Of a stretch of DNA of 64,000 nt, positions 27,579 through 35,040 are shown in pieces. Under the pieces are notes generated by a model. The model ran no database searches, was not told the origin of the DNA, and saw only the letters and a program-made list of their open reading frames with translations. Source of the DNA: Pandoraea vervacti (GTDB lineage Bacteria > Pseudomonadota > Gammaproteobacteria > Burkholderiales > Burkholderiaceae); assembly GCF_000934605.2 (NCBI RefSeq), contig NZ_CP010897.2, positions 1,054,001 through 1,118,000 of the forward strand, read 5' to 3'. The translations under genes were made by a program, and so were the position numbers. Position 1 is the stretch's first letter. Each line of letters begins with the position of its first letter.

Positions 27579-28241
27579 CGCTTTGCCTCAATCACGTTGA
27601 TCAGGGGTCCCCTTGCGTAGATGGCTTGGGGAGTAAGTGTTCCTGTCGTGCCTTGTCTGGCTTGCGATTCCGAGGACTTATCGTTAAATGCTAGTGATAC
27701 AAGTCTATGGGCGCACTTCGTGCGCCCGCCGTCCTCGACCCTGCGGGCGGCGAGCGCTCGCAGTGCTTCCTAGCGGTTGCCCGTAACCTTTCACGAACAC
27801 GGCAGGCGATAGCGCGCCGTGGACGACCGAAAGGTTTGGCATGAAGGCCAGAATGCAAAGGTATGAGGTGATGGCAGACGCAGGAGGCAATACCCGCTGC
27901 TCGGTCACGCAAGCCGCGCTGAGCCGCGCGGCAACCGCCCGGACTCCGCAAGGCACGCATACGCAACCCTCTCTCCGGGTACGGCGCCGACACTCCCGAC
28001 GCTAGACGTCCTGAAAGACGACCTGCTTACGGAAGTACAAACGTCAACGAACGAGCCAACGGATCAGGTTGGGTTACGACGGTCTTACCTGCTGGGTGAG
28101 AAAGGGAATTTTTTGGATGATGGCCGCAGTACGACGATGGACACTGCCCGCGATGGGATCTTGGCCGAGCTCTCGTATAAATGCCCCAGCAAACGCCCTT
28201 GAGCGCGAATTGACTTCCAGCGTCTGTAGCCGGAAGTGGTG
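27579..28241. other. Structured non-coding stretch upstream of rep; candidate rolling-circle origin
   Basis: About 660 bases without a convincing gene hold several strong dyads: GGGCGCAC/GTGCGCCC with a 3-base loop (27709-27727), CGCCCGC/GCGGGCG just after it, and a nested cruciform in which AACCTTTC (27785-27792) pairs with GAAAGGTT (27829-27836) around CACGGC (27798-27803) and GCCGTG (27816-27821). Its place before an HUH rep gene suggests double- and single-strand origins. A promoter for rep must also lie here. Confidence 0.5.
27785..27836. repeat. Nested inverted repeat (cruciform)
   Basis: Outer arms of 8 bp (AACCTTTC/GAAAGGTT) and inner arms of 6 bp (CACGGC/GCCGTG) are both perfect, with a 12-base apical loop. 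It is the clearest dyad in the candidate origin region. Confidence 0.85.
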
Positions 28242-28397
28242 ATGCTATGTACTGAACACAATCGGGAGCCACGTATGGAAGCGTGGCGCGAATGTGGGGC
28301 TATTAAAGCAGCGCGTGAATGCACCGTATATGGGGAAATTCCGATTGAAGCGACGGGGAGGGGATTGGTGAAGCGCATGGCGAAAGGCTTGGCGTGA
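28242..28397 (+). CDS. Candidate 51-residue small protein of the island
   Basis: An ATG-started ORF after GGAAGTGGTG encodes a charged, Arg/Glu-rich peptide (MLCTEHNREPRMEAWREC...) ending in TGA. The EAWRECGAIKAARE segment could be helical. Small basic proteins are common in such elements, but I recognise no family and the ribosome binding site is only moderate. Confidence 0.3.
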   Translation: MLCTEHNREPRMEAWRECGAIKAARECTVYGEIPIEATGRGLVKRMAKGLA

Positions 28398-28503
28398 AAT
28401 TGAAACAGCGAGCGTGCATGAGGAGGACGCGATGCTGTAGAGACAGCCGAAACATGCGGGGGGCCATGCCGTTGGCAGAGTTGGATGAACCACTGAAGGA
28501 CGA

Positions 28504-28725
28504 TTAAGCGTCGAGAAAGTCAGCCTTCAACTTGTGACATTCGCAGACGAGTTCGACCGTCATTTCGCCAAGCTCCTCGAAGATCGCGAGCAGGAACCGA
28601 TGAGGTATTTCGTTACCGGTGTCCGTGGTCGTACAGGTCGTGAGCGCAAGGATGCGTTCGGAGAGCGTGTTGAGTTTGTCGACGGAAGCGTGGACTAAGG
28701 AAGCTGCGGGAAGATGAAGCGTCAT
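28504..28725 (-). CDS. Small helical hypothetical protein of the island
   Basis: The 73-residue product (MTLHLPAASLVHASVDKL... to LVCECHKLKADFLDA) reads as two or three helices, the second rich in leucine and glutamate. ATG 28725 follows AGAGG with 7-base spacing; a GTG at 28734 is an in-frame alternative. It lies between the candidate origin and the DUF262 gene. Family unknown. Confidence 0.5.
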   Translation of the reverse strand: MTLHLPAASLVHASVDKLNTLSERILALTTCTTTDTGNEIPHRFLLAIFEELGEMTVELVCECHKLKADFLDA

Positions 28726-29173
28726 GCGGGGCACCTCTAACTAGCCAATCTGAGATTCCCGCCACCCGCTGCATTGCGCAGGGGTGGGCGGGCACTGGAC
28801 TAGGTTTGCGAACCGCTGATGACTCGGATTAGGCGGCACGCCCGAAGGCGTCCCAATCCAGGCCCGCCCATTGGGGCAGGAAACGCAATGGTACGCGCAC
28901 ACAGAAGCCGCAAAAAATCGCGGCTGTGTGCCCGAGAGTTCATCATTCGGGTCGCAAAACCCGGCCGTGTTTGGAGCACGGCAAGGTAGAGCTTAGCGAT
29001 TCGACGACAGGCCTACCACGCATTCGTGGTCGCATTTTAGGTCACTCTTCGCATCTCGTTGATCGCCGAGGGGAGAATGGGACGATCCCCGGGAGCGGAC
29101 GAAAATGCCCCAGCAAAAGCAACTAGGCTAGCTATGAACGCCGGACGGGGAACGTCGACAATGTTTCGACCTC
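28726..29173. other. Island intergenic region with hairpins
   Basis: The clearest structure is AGCCGC/GCGGCT with an AAAAAATC loop, flanked by CACA/TGTG, near 28898-28930. A second copy of a 15-base sequence also present at 28179-28193 lies at 29103-29117. An open frame at 28926-29126 on the plus strand has no ribosome binding site and is not called. Confidence 0.4.
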
Positions 29174-30964
29174 CTAGTCAGAAAATCGTGATGCGACGGC
29201 TTGTGCAGCTTTGAAGCCGGAAATTCGTTCAGTGGATGCCCCATGACGAGCGTAAACCACATCATTAACGTCTGAGACCGACGGTTGAGGTGGAATCCAG
29301 ATGCAGAGAACGGATTTTCCCCGGTAATCAATACAATCAATGGTACCTAATACAGCAGATCGCAGAGGCTCGCTGATTCCCGCTGTCGAAAAATGATTGA
29401 CAACACGTCTCTTATAACTCTCCAGGTCCAAGCCCAGGTGTGCAAGCTCTCGTTCAACGCCAACGACATGCCGAGCCCCCACCTTAAGCGCTTCAATGCA
29501 GTCAATTTTCTGGATTAGATCGGCATCGGAATCATTGTCTGCCACTCCGATAAAGATCGCCCCAGAGCTCAATGGTCCGATGTTGGCAATCGCACATGCG
29601 GTTTCCACAAGTCTGTCTAGAAGTTCTTTGTTTCCGGCCCGCCGCTGGTCAAGATTGCAAAGTCCTTGTTTGCATTCGTACGCGGCAGTCTCGACCTTCG
29701 ATCGACGTAGCGAATTTTCGAATCGAATTGCGAGACCAATACCCTGTTGAGCCAATCCAGGGTCACGTTCTTCAAAGAAATCTTGTATGAGCCCTTTCGT
29801 CACTGCAACATTTTGAACGCGAGGACCTGAGCGAATTTGACCTGCGGCAACATTAAGTTTGCTCTGTAAGTTTGCAAGTGAATTCATGATTGCTTTGCTA
29901 TCAAAAGGAGTTTTTCCTTCTTTTATGCAAAGCTCATAAAAAGCCATAAAGATGGCATAAAAGCCAGTTTTGATTGGGTTTGATCCGGCGTCCGGATGAA
30001 TAATTCGACGGAGTGCGTTCGGAGATGAGTCATATTCTTCCACAGTCTCACGAATAGCGGAGAATGTACTCATAATTGCATTTTTTAGAGAATCGACGCC
30101 ATAATTGTTCAATTTTGAGTTGATATTTCTGGCAGATTCAGTGTTGGATCTGTAGTACTCGTCAAGTGCAGATCCACTAAATCCAAAAGGCCTTTCTTCA
30201 AGAATCGATATGGCGAGATCTGCAAGGAACTGCTCGTCTTCGGCTTCTCTCAGTTGGTTTCGCCGGATGATGCTCTGCTTACACCAAAAAGTATTTTCGG
30301 CCCGAATCCCATACGTCAGTACGTCATCGCCAGCCACATCGACACTTATCTGCGGCATGTCGGCAAGATCGAGATAGCTTGCAGATGCATCGCCACGGAG
30401 CTCGGCCGCGACTTCTCGAACGAAATTTGCGAAAGGCGAGATTATCCCTGCTTGGCGTTTCTCCTGATCGCTCAACTGCCGTCCGTAGGCGTTTATGCGA
30501 CCGAAAACTTCATTCACTGCTGCGGGATCGACTACGGGAAATTCAGTAACGGCAAAGGTATACTCTAGTAGCCGTGCGCAGTCTCGCTCATCAAGCAAGT
30601 TGATTGCAAGCGTAGATTTTGCAATAAAGCGTCCCTCATCGGCAGCTTGCTTTGCGCGAGCTAATTGCTCGATATCAAAATATTTCCCAGCCACTTCGTA
30701 CTGATTTTCGATATACGAGAAGACGGCATTTAGTCGCTGCATACCGTCAACGATCTCGAAAATCTTGGTTCCATCATCGTCAGTTTGCGTGGCAAGTAAT
30801 ATCAAAGGTATCGGATAACCTTGAAGAATGCTATCTATTAGTCTTGATTTCTCTTCAACAGTCCACACCAATTTTCGCTGATACTGACGGTTAACGCGAA
30901 AATTACCGGCAGTATATTCCCGGTAAGCTTCTTGAACGCTCATTCCCCGTGGCGTCACGCTCAT
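29174..30964 (-). CDS. DUF262 protein fused to a Schlafen-type AlbA_2 domain; candidate defence gene
   Basis: This 596-residue protein starts with a DUF262 (GmrSD N-terminal, ParB/Srx-like) domain: RQYQRKLVW near 27-34, SILQGYPIPLILL (45-57), IVDGMQRL (71-78, a variant of the DGQQR nucleotide-binding motif) and FGRINAYGRQLSDQEKR (154-170). After a helical middle, residues about 425-590 match the Schlafen AlbA_2 pattern: YECKQGLCNL, ETACAIANIG...AIFIGVADND, and VYARHGASTERISG. DUF262 drives NTP-dependent restriction in GmrSD, BrxU and SspE, normally with an HNH (DUF1524) partner that is absent here. The gene is conspicuously AT-rich. A phage-defence role is inference from domains and island context. 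Confidence 0.8.
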   Translation of the reverse strand: MSVTPRGMSVQEAYREYTAGNFRVNRQYQRKLVWTVEEKSRLIDSILQGYPIPLILLATQTDDDGTKIFEIVDGMQRLNAVFSYIENQYEVAGKYFDIEQLARAKQAADEGRFIAKSTLAINLLDERDCARLLEYTFAVTEFPVVDPAAVNEVFGRINAYGRQLSDQEKRQAGIISPFANFVREVAAELRGDASASYLDLADMPQISVDVAGDDVLTYGIRAENTFWCKQSIIRRNQLREAEDEQFLADLAISILEERPFGFSGSALDEYYRSNTESARNINSKLNNYGVDSLKNAIMSTFSAIRETVEEYDSSPNALRRIIHPDAGSNPIKTGFYAIFMAFYELCIKEGKTPFDSKAIMNSLANLQSKLNVAAGQIRSGPRVQNVAVTKGLIQDFFEERDPGLAQQGIGLAIRFENSLRRSKVETAAYECKQGLCNLDQRRAGNKELLDRLVETACAIANIGPLSSGAIFIGVADNDSDADLIQKIDCIEALKVGARHVVGVERELAHLGLDLESYKRRVVNHFSTAGISEPLRSAVLGTIDCIDYRGKSVLCIWIPPQPSVSDVNDVVYARHGASTERISGFKAAQAVASRFSD

Positions 30965-31046
30965 TTGCCATCTCCAGTTTTTTCACATTTATATTTTGCC
31001 ATACTAAATTCATAGATTGACTGTCATCTTGTAATCCTATCATCGA

Positions 31047-31241
31047 ATGTCTCACGCACTAGCGATGCTGGTCCACGGAGATGCTCGGGCGCGGACAGTA
31101 TTCGGACCGGACGTAATGACGCAAGACGTGCATCTGCTGGCCGCGACGCGTTTGACTCCTGGGGCGGCTTTGTGGACTAGAGACAAGCGTCCTGCCGCGA
31201 CAGCGGAGCGGCTTTCGTTGGCGGCCAAAATCCTGCACTAG
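31047..31241 (+). pseudogene. C-terminal fragment of a VapC-type PIN-domain toxin
   Basis: The 64-residue frame contains TQDVHLLAATRLTPGAALWTRDKR and a C-terminal AERLSLAAKI, the last third of a VapC PIN domain including the usual D-x-HLLA-x-T and LWTRDKRL strand. The N-terminal part with the first catalytic aspartate is missing: upstream is the DUF262 promoter region. No vapB antitoxin is present. The stop codon overlaps the CTAG target of the IS5-family insertion. Confidence 0.7.
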
Positions 31242-31380
31242 CAGGCTGTTGAAATACCCCTCGCCGATGTGCGGCGGGGCCTTCGGATGTGGCGATGTGT
31301 CGGTTCGGTTCTTGACGATTTAATGCTGCGCGTCCCTAATTCGAGTGAACCCAATGCCATCGTCTCGCCAATTTGCGCCC

Positions 31381-32487
31381 CTATGCCGCCTTCGCAGCGA
31401 GCGTACGCATGCGAGTCAGGTTATAGGCCGCCTGCGTCAACACAAAGAGCTGTTCGATTCGCTCGCGGCCGCGATACATCGCTTGCCGAATTCGGCCTAC
31501 CGTCTTGCCCCAGCCAAAGACCTGCTCGATGCACTTGCGCTTGCGCTGACTGATGGCGTAACCGGGCCAACGCGTTGTGCGCCCGTCGATTGCCGAGCCG
31601 CCGGCTCGGCCGTCGTTTTGCGCCACATGCGGCGTGACACGATTTTCGCGGCACGACGCCACAAAGCCTGCCGTGTCGTAGTTCTTGTCAGCGCCAACGG
31701 TGATGGGGCTGTCGGCAAGAAACGCCGCATCGGCGAGCATATGGGTCGCAGCGTCGCGCTCGGCCGTGCCGCTCGCCTGCGTGACCTGGGCGTTGACAAC
31801 CAGGCCATGCCGGTTATCGGTCAGCACATGCCCCAAATAGCAAAGCACCGCGCCGGTGCCGCGACTCTTGCGAAACAAGCGCGCCTCGCTGTCCGTGCTC
31901 GATTCATGCGTCTCGTTGCTGCGTTTCTCGCCGTGCCAGTTCTCGCGCTGGCGACTGCCGCCCTCAGGCGGTGTGTCGTCGTCTGATTTGTCTTTGCGCA
32001 CGAAGCTCTTGTGTCCCGCCCAAGCCTGAATCAGCGTGCCGTCCACGCTGAAATGCTCGCCCGAGAGGTGGCCACGCGCGTGCGCAGTCTCAACCGTTTC
32101 GTTAAACAAACTGACGATGACGTCGTGAACCAGCAAGCGCTCGCGGTTCTTACTGAACGTCGAGTGGTCCCACACGGCATCGTCCATCGCCAAGCCGACG
32201 AACCAGCGGAACAGCATGTTGTAGGAGATTTGCTCCATCAGCATGCGTTCGCTGCGAATTGAATACAGCACTTGCAGCAACAGCGCACGAATGAGCTTCT
32301 CAGGTGCGATGCTTGGCCGGCCGCCTTTCGCGTCGCTCTCGTACATGCGCCTAAACACGGGGTCCATGCGCTTGAGCGCGTCGTTCAGCCAGTTCCGAAT
32401 CGGCCGCAACGGGTGGTTCGCTGGCACAAAGTTATCCAGCGTCGTCACTGTGAACATCGACTCGGTGTAGCTGTCCGCTCCGCGCAT
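31381..32487 (-). CDS. IS5-family transposase
   Basis: The 368-residue protein has the DUF772-type N-terminus (PSIAPEKLIRALLLQVLYSIRSER, DDAVWDHSTFSKNRERL) and a DDE core: D in FSVDGTLIQAW, D in VGADKNYDT and E in KCIEQVFGWGK. The frame is intact. The nested IS2-group element sits 50 bases upstream of the start codon and separates it from the original inverted-repeat side, so its expression is probably altered. Confidence 0.94.
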   Translation of the reverse strand: MRGADSYTESMFTVTTLDNFVPANHPLRPIRNWLNDALKRMDPVFRRMYESDAKGGRPSIAPEKLIRALLLQVLYSIRSERMLMEQISYNMLFRWFVGLAMDDAVWDHSTFSKNRERLLVHDVIVSLFNETVETAHARGHLSGEHFSVDGTLIQAWAGHKSFVRKDKSDDDTPPEGGSRQRENWHGEKRSNETHESSTDSEARLFRKSRGTGAVLCYLGHVLTDNRHGLVVNAQVTQASGTAERDAATHMLADAAFLADSPITVGADKNYDTAGFVASCRENRVTPHVAQNDGRAGGSAIDGRTTRWPGYAISQRKRKCIEQVFGWGKTVGRIRQAMYRGRERIEQLFVLTQAAYNLTRMRTLAAKAA

Positions 32488-32601
32488 CGTTTCTGTCTCG
32501 GTGTTGTTCGGTTCTTCGTTTCAACGTTTACCCCTCCTGGAGCGGCCCCATGAAACACCGGACACAGCGACCCACTTCCAATAACGGGTAGGCATAAGAC
32601 T

Positions 32602-32997
32602 GTGTTTTTGACTAACACCAAGCAGGAAGTGATGGAAGTATTGACGGGCCCAGAGCGCCGGCGTCGCTGGACGGCGGAGCAGAAACTGTCGATGGTTCGC
32701 GAGAGTTTCGAACCGGGAAAATCGGTTTCAATGGTCGCGCGCCATTACGGCGTGAACCCGAACCAGCTATTCCACTGGCGCAAGCTGTACCAGGACGGTA
32801 GCCTGTCAGCGGTCAAGGCTGGCGAAGAAGTGGTTCCGGCATCGGAGTTGGCTGATGCGCTCAAGCAGATTCGCGAGCTGCAACGGATGCTCGGCAAAAA
32901 AACAATGGAGAACGAGATTCTCCGGGAAGCAGTTGAATACAGCCGAGCAAAAAAATGGATAGCGCACTCGCCCTTGCTGCCGGAGGACGGCCAGTGA
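32602..32997 (+). CDS. IS2-group transposase OrfA (nested element)
   Basis: The 131-residue InsC-like protein shares RRRRWTAEQKLSMV-type and VARHYGVNPNQLFHWRKLY motifs and the terminal SPLLPEDGQ with copy 1. A run of seven A's at 32949-32955 is the likely -1 frameshift site into OrfB. Start TTG 32602. Confidence 0.92.
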   Translation: MFLTNTKQEVMEVLTGPERRRRWTAEQKLSMVRESFEPGKSVSMVARHYGVNPNQLFHWRKLYQDGSLSAVKAGEEVVPASELADALKQIRELQRMLGKKTMENEILREAVEYSRAKKWIAHSPLLPEDGQ

Positions 32998-33842
32998 AAC
33001 TGGTCTGTGAAGTTCTCGGCGTGTCGCGCTCGAACGTATCGGCACGACTGTCGCGTCCGGCGACGTGGCGCGATGGCCGGCAATCAAGGCCGACCGACGA
33101 CGAAACTGTAGTCGAGGAAATCCGCCGTGTCGTCGGCGATTTGCCCAGCTATGGCTACCGGCGGGTTTGGGGCACGTTGCGCAACGAGCGCGTTGCAGTT
33201 GGACTGGCGCCGTTCAATGCCAAGCGCATTTATCGCGTCATGCGAACGCATGGGCTGCTGACGCAGCGCCGACCGATTGCGCCGCGAGCCCACCGTCGAC
33301 ATGATGGCAAAGTGGCCGTCGCGCGCAGCAATCAGCGATGGTGCTCGGACGGCTTCGAGTTCCGCTGCGACAACGGCGAGCCGCTGCGTGTGACGTTTGC
33401 GCTGGATTGCTGCGACCGAGAAGCGATGAGCTGGGCGGCGACGACAGCAGGCCACAGCGGCGACATTGTGCGCGACGTGATGCTGGCCGCAGTGGAAAAT
33501 CGGTTCGGCAACGAGGTGCATACGCCGTCCGAAATCGAGTGGCTGAGCGACAATGGTTCGGGCTATACGGCTGACGATACGCGCCGGTTTGCGATGAACA
33601 TCGGACTAAAGCCATTGACCACGCCCGTGTGCAGTCCGCAAAGTAACGGCATGGCCGAGAGCTTCGTGAAAACGATGAAGCGCGACTACGTCGCCTTCAT
33701 GCCAAAGCCGGATGCTGCAACCGCTGCTCACAATCTGGCCATTGCATTTGAGCATTACAACGAGAAACACCCCCATAGCGCGCTGAAATACCGCTCGCCT
33801 CGCGAGTTCCGGCGCTCGATGGATTCAGCAACCTTAGTGTGA
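32955..33842 (+). CDS. IS2-group transposase OrfB (nested element)
   Basis: The 295-residue DDE protein has D in WCSDGFEF, D in WLSDNGSGY and E in SNGMAESFVKTMK, with YGYRRVWGTLRN in the N-terminal helix-turn-helix part. It overlaps OrfA in -1 register. Full length and probably functional. Confidence 0.93.
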   Translation: MDSALALAAGGRPVKLVCEVLGVSRSNVSARLSRPATWRDGRQSRPTDDETVVEEIRRVVGDLPSYGYRRVWGTLRNERVAVGLAPFNAKRIYRVMRTHGLLTQRRPIAPRAHRRHDGKVAVARSNQRWCSDGFEFRCDNGEPLRVTFALDCCDREAMSWAATTAGHSGDIVRDVMLAAVENRFGNEVHTPSEIEWLSDNGSGYTADDTRRFAMNIGLKPLTTPVCSPQSNGMAESFVKTMKRDYVAFMPKPDAATAAHNLAIAFEHYNEKHPHSALKYRSPREFRRSMDSATLV

Positions 33843-33917
33843 TGGTGTGTCCGGTTTTACAGGGTCAACTCCACCTCCCGGCTGGATGACACGTGCGGGA
33901 GGTATTTCAACAGCCTG

Positions 33918-34063
33918 CTAGACTGCCCGTTGGCCTGCTATTCGCAGAATCAGTGGTCTTTAGATTCAATGACTTACTGAGATGGCATCATGCCGGGAAT
34001 AGTAAACACGCTTGCCCCGCATCCCCCTTGCTGCACAAGGCTCCCCGCCACTCCCACCCCACT
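33918..34063. other. Island right end before attR
   Basis: About 146 bases between the IS5 target duplication and attR contain no gene. They should hold the right-side integrase arm sites, but no repeat is clear. Confidence 0.35.
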
Positions 34064-34159
34064 TTAATAGCCTATCGGGGGTTCGAATCCCCCTCTCTCC
34101 GCCAAGAACAATCAAAGGGCTTCCCAGTTGGGAGGCCCTTTGTGCGTTAACTATTAGCG
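34064..34159 (+). repeat. attR: tRNA-Ser 3' end and terminator, displaced chromosomal copy
   Basis: The 48-base core 34064-34111 is identical to the tRNA 3' part at 22698-22745 and includes the T-arm, acceptor strand and CCA. The following terminator hairpin and GTGCGTT-x-ACTATT are also shared with single-base differences. No tRNA 5' half or promoter precedes it, so it is not a tRNA gene. Confidence 0.93.
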
Positions 34160-34183
34160 CATGTCTCAGACTCGCCAAAAATA

Positions 34184-34717
34184 CTAGCAGTCCGTCAGCA
34201 CAACACGTGGTTTGAACACTCGGGATCGAACGGCGCGGTACATCCGAACGAGAAGCGGACCGCGAACTTGCAGGTCGCTTCTCGAAATCTGGACGATGTC
34301 GACGCGGCACCGCATGACGGTGTAGTACTCGTCTTCGAGATAGTCGGCCCACTCAGATGAGCGGATTTTTCGGTGCAAATAGGCGTGCAAAACGTCAGCT
34401 ACAGCGGGCGGAAATAAATACTCACCTCGGAGTTCGGCTTGTCTCACCTTTGCGTATCCGGTCTCTTGAAGCGCGCCAAGACTTTTCGCTCGGGCTTCGG
34501 GCAGTTCGGTGTGGTAACGGGCTGCCGAGGATAGCGCTTCGTAATACAACTCAATCCCGGAAAGTGCGTCTATCAGCTCTTGATAGGCGGTGGCTTTGAT
34601 CTCCCAGCGTTTTCGGTAGCGATGGCCGCTGTTCTGAAAATGGGATGTGAACAAGGCGGATGCGAGCGCGGCAACTGGGATTTGAAGGTAGTTCCAGAGC
34701 GAACTTGAATCGATCAT
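34184..34717 (-). CDS. Hypothetical protein with N-terminal membrane anchor
   Basis: The 177-residue protein has one hydrophobic stretch near residues 8-24 (WNYLQIPVAALASALFT) and then a charged, mostly helical domain (RYRKRWEIKATAYQELIDALS...). It begins 25 bases beyond attR, in a stretch with an integrase scar, so it may belong to an older element. Similar small membrane-anchored proteins of unknown function occur in mobile regions. No family assigned. Confidence 0.6.
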   Translation of the reverse strand: MIDSSSLWNYLQIPVAALASALFTSHFQNSGHRYRKRWEIKATAYQELIDALSGIELYYEALSSAARYHTELPEARAKSLGALQETGYAKVRQAELRGEYLFPPAVADVLHAYLHRKIRSSEWADYLEDEYYTVMRCRVDIVQISRSDLQVRGPLLVRMYRAVRSRVFKPRVVLTDC

Positions 34718-35040
34718 GACTCGAGATATTGCGTGAGGTGGAAGCCACCAGTTTATCCGGCCTGTTCAACTTAAAGGGCGTGTCAGTTTGCTATCGTAGT
34801 GGCATGACCAGCTCCGGTTTTCGTCCGTACACCCTAGTAGTCAAGCGGCTATCCGCGCTGAAAGCGGGGCGCCGACCAATGCGCCAAGCTCGTGCAATTG
34901 CGGTAATCTCAGTCGCACCGAATGAACTGGCGCGGGAAACGTGGGCGGCACTACGGGGACGCCGGCTTCCGATGACCTTGGGACGTGCTGGCCTGCGCAA
35001 CCTCACCTTATCGGCATCGAGGGCTTGACCGGAGGTCAAA
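34718..35040. other. Region between the hypothetical genes, with integrase scar
   Basis: Apart from the integrase tail described separately, I see open frames on both strands without ribosome binding sites. A plus-strand stretch (AIAVISVAPNELARETWAAL, about 34890-34950) vaguely recalls the C-terminus of IS110-type transposases, too weak to call. Confidence 0.4.
34791..34862 (-). pseudogene. C-terminal scrap of a tyrosine integrase
   Basis: The last 24 codons of a minus-strand frame read FSADSRLTTRVYGRKPELVMPLR, nearly the same as the end of the island integrase (HADSRLTARVYRRKPERVKPLR), including the catalytic tyrosine context. Upstream residues do not match an integrase. It is the remnant of a second, related integrase outside attR. 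Confidence 0.75.

Larger units (their letters stand above)
32538..33873 (+). mobile_element. IS3-family (IS2-group) insertion sequence, copy 2 (nested)
   Basis: The 1336-bp element starts TGGAGCGGCCCCATG at 32538 and ends with GGGTCAACTCCA at 33873. The 5-bp duplication CCTCC flanks it at 32533-32537 and 33874-33878. It is related to copy 1 but diverged throughout, so it is a different IS species or lineage and not a recent local jump of copy 1. Confidence 0.93.
31242..33917 (-). mobile_element. IS5-family insertion sequence carrying a nested IS2-group element
   Basis: Terminal inverted repeats start CAGGCTGTTGAAATACC at 31242 and end with the complement at 33917. The flanking CTAG at 31238-31241 and 33918-33921 is a 4-bp duplication that fits the IS5 target CWAR. 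Without the nested element and one of its 5-bp duplications, the element is 1335 bp. The transposase runs on the minus strand. Confidence 0.93.
22698..34111 (+). mobile_element. Genomic island integrated in tRNA-Ser(GGA)
   Basis: The island of about 11.4 kb is bounded by direct repeats of the tRNA 3' end. It contains an HUH replication protein, a DUF4224 protein and a tyrosine integrase on the minus strand (25.5-27.6 kb), a DUF262-AlbA_2 gene, an IS-split coiled-coil/SH3 gene, a PIN-domain fragment and three insertion sequences. Several parts are visibly more AT-rich than the flanks, notably 29.2-31.0 kb. No conjugation or capsid genes are seen, so it is a small replicating integrative or satellite-like element, or the remnant of one. 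Confidence 0.9.

Noticed and set aside
27691..27993. 100-codon minus-strand frame upstream of rep
   Set aside because: Its sequence is dictated by GC-rich hairpins and Arg/Ala-rich codons, with no start signal. Interpreted as part of the origin region.
28926..29126. 66-codon plus-strand frame in the island
   Set aside because: No ribosome binding site, Arg/Gly/Ser-rich composition, and hairpins that suggest non-coding DNA.
34064..34102. Second tRNA-Ser gene
   Set aside because: Only the variable arm, T-arm, acceptor 3' strand and CCA are present; there is no 5' half or promoter. It is the attR repeat.
34729..35028. Plus-strand frame with a vague IS110-transposase-like tail
   Set aside because: Similarity is limited to about 20 residues and is not convincing, and the frame runs opposite the clearer integrase scar.
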